From assembly GCF_003628125.1 (NCBI RefSeq), contig NZ_RBZU01000001.1, forward strand, positions 1,025,793 to 1,089,792: DNA of 64,000 nucleotides, given 5' to 3'. Source of the DNA: Pararobbsia silviterrae. Its GTDB lineage: Bacteria; Pseudomonadota; Gammaproteobacteria; Burkholderiales; Burkholderiaceae. Below the pieces are notes generated by a model that saw only the letters and a list, made by a program, of their open reading frames with translations, did no database searches and was not told the origin of the DNA. Position 1 is the first letter of the stretch. The number at the start of each line of letters is the position of its first letter. Made by a program: the position numbers and the translations under genes. This document shows positions 63,157 through 64,000 of the stretch, piece by piece.

Positions 63157-64000
63157 ATGGATACCCCCACGAAGCAAGAATCGAAAGCCCGGACCGTCTT
63201 TCGCGTGACGAGCGGCAACTTCCTCGAAATGTATGACTTCATGGTCTACGGGTACTACGCGTCCGATATCGCGCGCACGTACTTCCCGAGCCATGACCCG
63301 TTCGCCTCGCTGATGCTGTCGCTCTCGGTGTTCGGTGCAGGGTTCCTCATGCGTCCGCTCGGCGCGATCATCCTCGGCGCGTATATCGACCACCACGGCC
63401 GGCGCAAGGGCCTGATCCTGACGCTCGTGCTGATGGCGATCGGCACGACGCTCGTCGCGATCGTGCCCGGCTATCAGACGATCGGTTTCGTCGCGCCGCT
63501 GCTCGTACTTGTCGGGCGCTTGCTCCAGGGGTTCTCGGCCGGTGTCGAGCTCGGCGGGGTGTCGGTCTACCTGAGCGAGATGGCGACCAAGGGGCACAAG
63601 GGCTTCTATTGCTCGTGGCAATCGGGCAGCCAGCAGGTGGCCGTCGTGTTCGCCGCCTTGCTCGGCGTGCTGCTTCACTTTGCGCTCGGCGATGCGCTGA
63701 TGGATGCCTGGGGCTGGCGCGTGCCGTTCATCATCGGCTGTCTGATCGTGCCGTTCCTGTTCATGATCCGGCGCTCGCTGCAGGAGACCGAGGAATTCCT
63801 CGCGCGCAAGCATCGGCCGGGCGTCGGCGAGATTTTCCGGTCGATGATCGCGAACGGCGGCATCGTGATCGCGGGCATGATGATGGTCGTCATGACGACC
63901 GTTTCGTTCTATCTGATCACCGCATACACGCCGACGTTCGGCAAGGCCGTGCTCAATATGTCGGCCGTCGACACGCTCGTCGTGACGATCTGCATCGGGA
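63157..64000 (+). CDS. MFS tricarboxylate-type symporter (partial)
   Basis: This is the N-terminal 281 residues of a metabolite:H+ symporter-family carrier, cut by the window edge. The opening [17 protein letters not shown], the loop [12 protein letters not shown], and [22 protein letters not shown] place it with citrate and tricarballylate proton symporters (TcuC/CitA type). ATG 63157 follows GGAGGAGAG. Confidence 0.92.
   Translation, partial: MDTPTKQESKARTVFRVTSGNFLEMYDFMVYGYYASDIARTYFPSHDPFASLMLSLSVFGAGFLMRPLGAIILGAYIDHHGRRKGLILTLVLMAIGTTLVAIVPGYQTIGFVAPLLVLVGRLLQGFSAGVELGGVSVYLSEMATKGHKGFYCSWQSGSQQVAVVFAALLGVLLHFALGDALMDAWGWRVPFIIGCLIVPFLFMIRRSLQETEEFLARKHRPGVGEIFRSMIANGGIVIAGMMMVVMTTVSFYLITAYTPTFGKAVLNMSAVDTLVVTICIG

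Overview
The window is 64 kb of high-GC, densely coding DNA that reads as the chromosome of a betaproteobacterium in Burkholderiales, most likely Burkholderiaceae. I base this on gene content and synteny (pmbA divergent from darP followed by mog, DHA2 and tricarballylate-type MFS carriers, a DUF3302/HlyD pair, two BON proteins, xdhABC with XdhC) and on a strong G/C preference at third codon positions. I cannot name a genus. I saw no rRNA, tRNA, insertion sequence, phage gene or CRISPR array.

The standout region is 0.1-10.5 kb, an export and assembly operon for Fap-type functional amyloid. In order it holds two small secreted proteins, a FapB-like minor subunit, a FapC-like major subunit, a C39-type FapD peptidase, a FapE-like protein and a FapF-like coiled-coil plus beta-barrel secretion channel. 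The operon starts at a near-consensus sigma-54 promoter (2168-2183). It is bracketed by two paralogous VpsR-like sigma-54 activators, one divergent upstream and one as the last large gene of the operon. A 34-bp near-perfect palindrome inside fapB and strong hairpins just after fapC and fapE suggest that subunit ratios are set at RNA level.

Sigma-54 recurs through the first half of the window. A second pair of activators (20.2-23.7 kb) flanks an ElaB-like gene that has its own near-consensus sigma-54 promoter. A stand-alone rpoN gene sits at 26.8-28.4 kb. The region from 23.9 to 32.3 kb carries small stress-type genes (hemerythrin, DUF2795, YihY/BrkB, two BON proteins, DUF2383) and several small ORFs in loose, repeat-bearing spacers.

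Between these lie housekeeping genes: folA, pmbA, darP, mog, a membrane diguanylate cyclase, and an ABC permease/ATPase pair without a binding protein. The second half has an MFS exporter, a membrane-anchored PH-like protein, a nitroreductase, a DEDDh exonuclease, a probable ADP-ribosyltransferase-fold protein, a serine hydrolase, fbp, a DGPF protein with an ECF42-type sigma factor, pepN, and an efflux set (DUF3302, HlyD, outer-membrane factor). An unrecognised 436-aa protein follows. A purine catabolism cluster (xdhA-xdhB-xdhC, adenine deaminase, guanine deaminase) runs leftward, then dsbB, an amidase, a PuuD-like glutamine amidotransferase and a tricarballylate/citrate-type MFS carrier cut by the window edge.
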